From Bagarius yarrelli (lineage: Eukaryota > Chordata > Actinopteri > Siluriformes > Sisoridae), in NCBI GenBank assembly GCA_005784505.1, contig VCAZ01000042.1, positions 1,367,233-1,431,232 on the forward strand: a stretch of DNA of 64,000 bases, read 5' to 3'. The position numbers and the translations under genes were made by a program. The notes under the pieces were generated by a model that worked only from the letters and a program-made list of their open reading frames with translations, was not told the DNA's origin and searched no databases. Shown here piece by piece: positions 61,716-64,000 of the stretch. Numbering within the stretch: the first letter of the stretch is position 1; each line of letters begins with the position of its first letter.

Positions 61716-62225
61716 AAAAATAAGTCAAATCTTAACAAACATATTGTTTTTATTGGTGTTATTTGTTCGATCAGTGGATTAATTAAAATTTGATGAATTG
61801 CAAACCTCTGCTTTATTGCCATCAACAGTCATAATAGCATTTATTAGTATTCTCAGAAACTTTTTTAAATTTACAATTACCTTCTAAGGCATACAAATTA
61901 AAGTAAAATAAATGAAAGAAAATGCAAAATGCAGTTACGTGAAAATAAAATAAACCAACTTTTCGGAACATAAAAGTAATTGATGTATTTTTAGCAGCAT
62001 TAAACCAGTGTAGAAGCTTATCTCACCTTAATCTCACTTTAAAACTGTAGATTTGAACAACTGGACTTGGTTAACCTGAATTGAATAAATCTCAATCTTA
62101 TTTCAATTCAGCAGTGTAGACTTGTGTGACTGGACTGTTTGGCAGCTTTGAAGCTTGAAGGCCCAGGAGAGTTTTTGAAGGACGCGGTTATAGGAATTCA
62201 GTGCATAGTGCATACAGTAGGTCAT
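61716..62225. other. Gene-free stretch
   Basis: No coding sequence or recognised repeat. Confidence 0.5.
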
Positions 62226-62495
62226 AGATGTTGAGGCTTTCTATGGGAGTGACGAGGTTGGACAGGATTAGGAACAAGTTCATCAGGGGGACGGCTCATG
62301 TTAGATGTTTTGAGGAGAAAGTCAGGGAATCCAGATTGAGGTGGTTTGGACATGTACAGCAACTATATTGGTAGAAGGATGTTAGAAATGAAGCTACCAG
62401 GCAAAATGCAAATAGGAAGACCAAAGAGGAGGTATATGGATGCGATTAACGAGGACATGAAGTCAGTGGGTGTGAGTGAACAGGATGTGTAACTA
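62226..62495 (+). mobile_element. RTE-type LINE 3' fragment, second copy
   Basis: GATGTTGAGGCTTTCTATGG, GGTTGGACAGGATTAGGAAC and GAGGTGGTTTGGACATGTAC match 56567-56820. It encodes the RLRWFGHV and GRPKRRYMDAINEDM part of the LINE C-terminus. The 3' tail present in the first copy is missing here. Confidence 0.7.
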
Positions 62496-62743
62496 GAAGC
62501 ACATCCAAGGCCAGGAAGTAATTTCAACCCCTTGAAAACTTGATTTTAGTGTCTAATAAACAATCTTGTATAGAAGCCCCTTTTTTGGTTACAAATACAG
62601 AGTAAACATCACTACTCTTTATCAACATTTTATTCATGTATTAATGAGTATTTCTATGCACAAAATGTTTAAATATGCGACCGACAAGATGTTTGGCTAC
62701 ATAGAACTACAGAACGGATATAATATTATATTTTAAGACAGAG

Positions 62744-62940
62744 GAAGTGTTAGCGTAGTGGTTACATTTTTGGACTTCTAACTGGAAGATTGGGGTTCTA
62801 TTCCCACCACCACCAAGTTGCCACTGCTGGACCCTTAAGCAAGGCCCTTAAACCCCCAATTGCTTAGTTGTATAAAAGGTATAAATGTATGTTGCTCTGG
62901 ATAAGGGCGTCTGGCAAATGCTGTAAATTTAAATGTAAGA
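62744..62940 (+). mobile_element. tRNA-derived SINE, family B
   Basis: The head AGTGTTAGCGTAGTGGTTAC, GGGGTTCTATTCCCACCACC, body CTTAAGCAAGGCCCTTAAAC, tail GCTCTGGATAAGGGCGTCTG, ending TTTAAATGTAA. This is the cleanest copy of the tail. Confidence 0.75.
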
Positions 62941-64000
62941 CAGCAGTTTAGACCTGAGTGACTGGACTTTGTTTGACAGCTTTAAAGCATCCTGCTTCCG
63001 ATTTTTATTTTGTGAATGATACCTTGACAGATGTGTGCGAAGTGCAGTCTACTTATTAAAGGAGCATAAACAATTCAAATAAAGACTGCCACTGAGGTTC
63101 TGGTTGACCACAGTAGGTCACAACTCATTGTTGTGTTATATTTGCAGACTTTACAGCACCATTTCATTGCACCGATTATAAAATGACACTTGAGGACATT
63201 ACACATTTTAACTGATTTTACAATGTTTATTTGCATTTCTAATTTAATCATTCAATTTAGCCAGTACTTAACTTACAAATGAAACATATTAAATTTAATA
63301 AAATCCACAAACCCACAAAAGGCCTTTCTACAGTGTAAACTCATCTCAGTGTGCTGTATGTGTAAGTGCATTCAACGAGCAAAACAGAAACTAAACCCAC
63401 CACTTAATAGCTTTGCTACTAAAATTGTATTTTATTCAAAAAACAATGCTATTATTACACTACTAAGAAATTTGGTTAAATTGGTAGCTGTGCTACTTGT
63501 AGCAATGCTACTGCCCAACAGTGACTGTTTGTAATGTCTCTTATCATCTCTGGATGATCTGTCAACTCAGTTGCTATTGGCTTGCCACTGCATTGCTATT
63601 AATTAAATCTGAATGAAACTGGAGTCTTTGGGGTCGTGTTGAGCTGCAAATTCATAACGTTCTAAATATATTCAGTTCATGTGAAATAAAGTTCCCGTAT
63701 TTAGTGCAAAGGTTGTCTCCAGTCTGGTTGATTACAGCTACAGGCAGTAGCTGTAATCAAGTGTCAATTTTTACATTTAAAAATTATTTTAAACGTTTTA
63801 AAATGTAATAACTTAAATAATAAACCAAAAACATATTAGATGTTTGTTGCAATAACACTGTACAATAAAGCTCATATTCTTTGTTAATTAAGATCTGATT
63901 CAATATAACTAAAATAATGTCACGTATGTAACCCTTCTTTCCTAAAGAAGAAAAAAGAGACATCACAGCGGTGACCGACAAATGGGAAATTACACTAGGT
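62941..64000. other. Gene-free AT-rich stretch to the window end
   Basis: No coding sequence or recognised repeat is seen. Confidence 0.5.

Overview
The window is vertebrate nuclear DNA from a ray-finned fish. It has AT-rich intergenic sequence, long introns with GT/AG splice sites, several tRNA-derived SINE families, Tc1-like transposons of the kind common in fish, and LINE and Gypsy-like remnants. The repeat families (fish Tc1 elements and SINEs whose 3' tail reads like 'CTCTGGATAAGGGCGTCTG') suggest an ostariophysan teleost such as a catfish, characin or knifefish. The species cannot be fixed from the sequence alone. There is no bacterial-type gene organisation, no rRNA gene and no CRISPR array.

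The only complete host gene I can support is cop1 (rfwd2), the RING/coiled-coil/WD40 E3 ubiquitin ligase, on the + strand. I placed 20 coding exons between 12450 and 28889. They join in frame into a 2082-nt coding sequence (693 residues plus stop) with all eight RING ligands, the coiled coil, and a full C-terminal WD40 region ending in VLELI. A TATA-containing upstream region precedes it, and the 3' UTR runs to about 29.78 kb.

Layout: 1-12.3 kb is intergenic. It holds a decayed LTR-retrotransposon-like element (1484-4445) with a striking 30-bp/360-bp coding repeat, two foldback elements and SINEs. cop1 occupies 12.3-29.8 kb, and its introns carry SINEs, a foldback element, hAT-like ends, a degraded Tc1 element and long microsatellites. 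From 29.8 to 64 kb no complete gene is visible. This stretch has retroelement remnants (30.6-31.6, 33.1-33.7, 46.3-46.6, 50.6-50.9, 53.3-53.8, 56.2-56.9 and 62.2-62.5 kb), two more Tc1-like elements (39.8-40.4 and 58.7-60.2 kb), a nested palindrome (40.42-40.87 kb), a small telomere-like repeat (42.95 kb), microsatellites, and unique stretches that could hold distal regulatory elements.

In human the gene just downstream of COP1, in the same orientation, is TNR (tenascin-R), which has a non-coding first exon and a very long first intron. A purine-rich segment ending in a perfect splice donor near 34.45 kb is a reasonable but unproven candidate for that first exon. This would explain about 30 kb of downstream sequence without coding exons.
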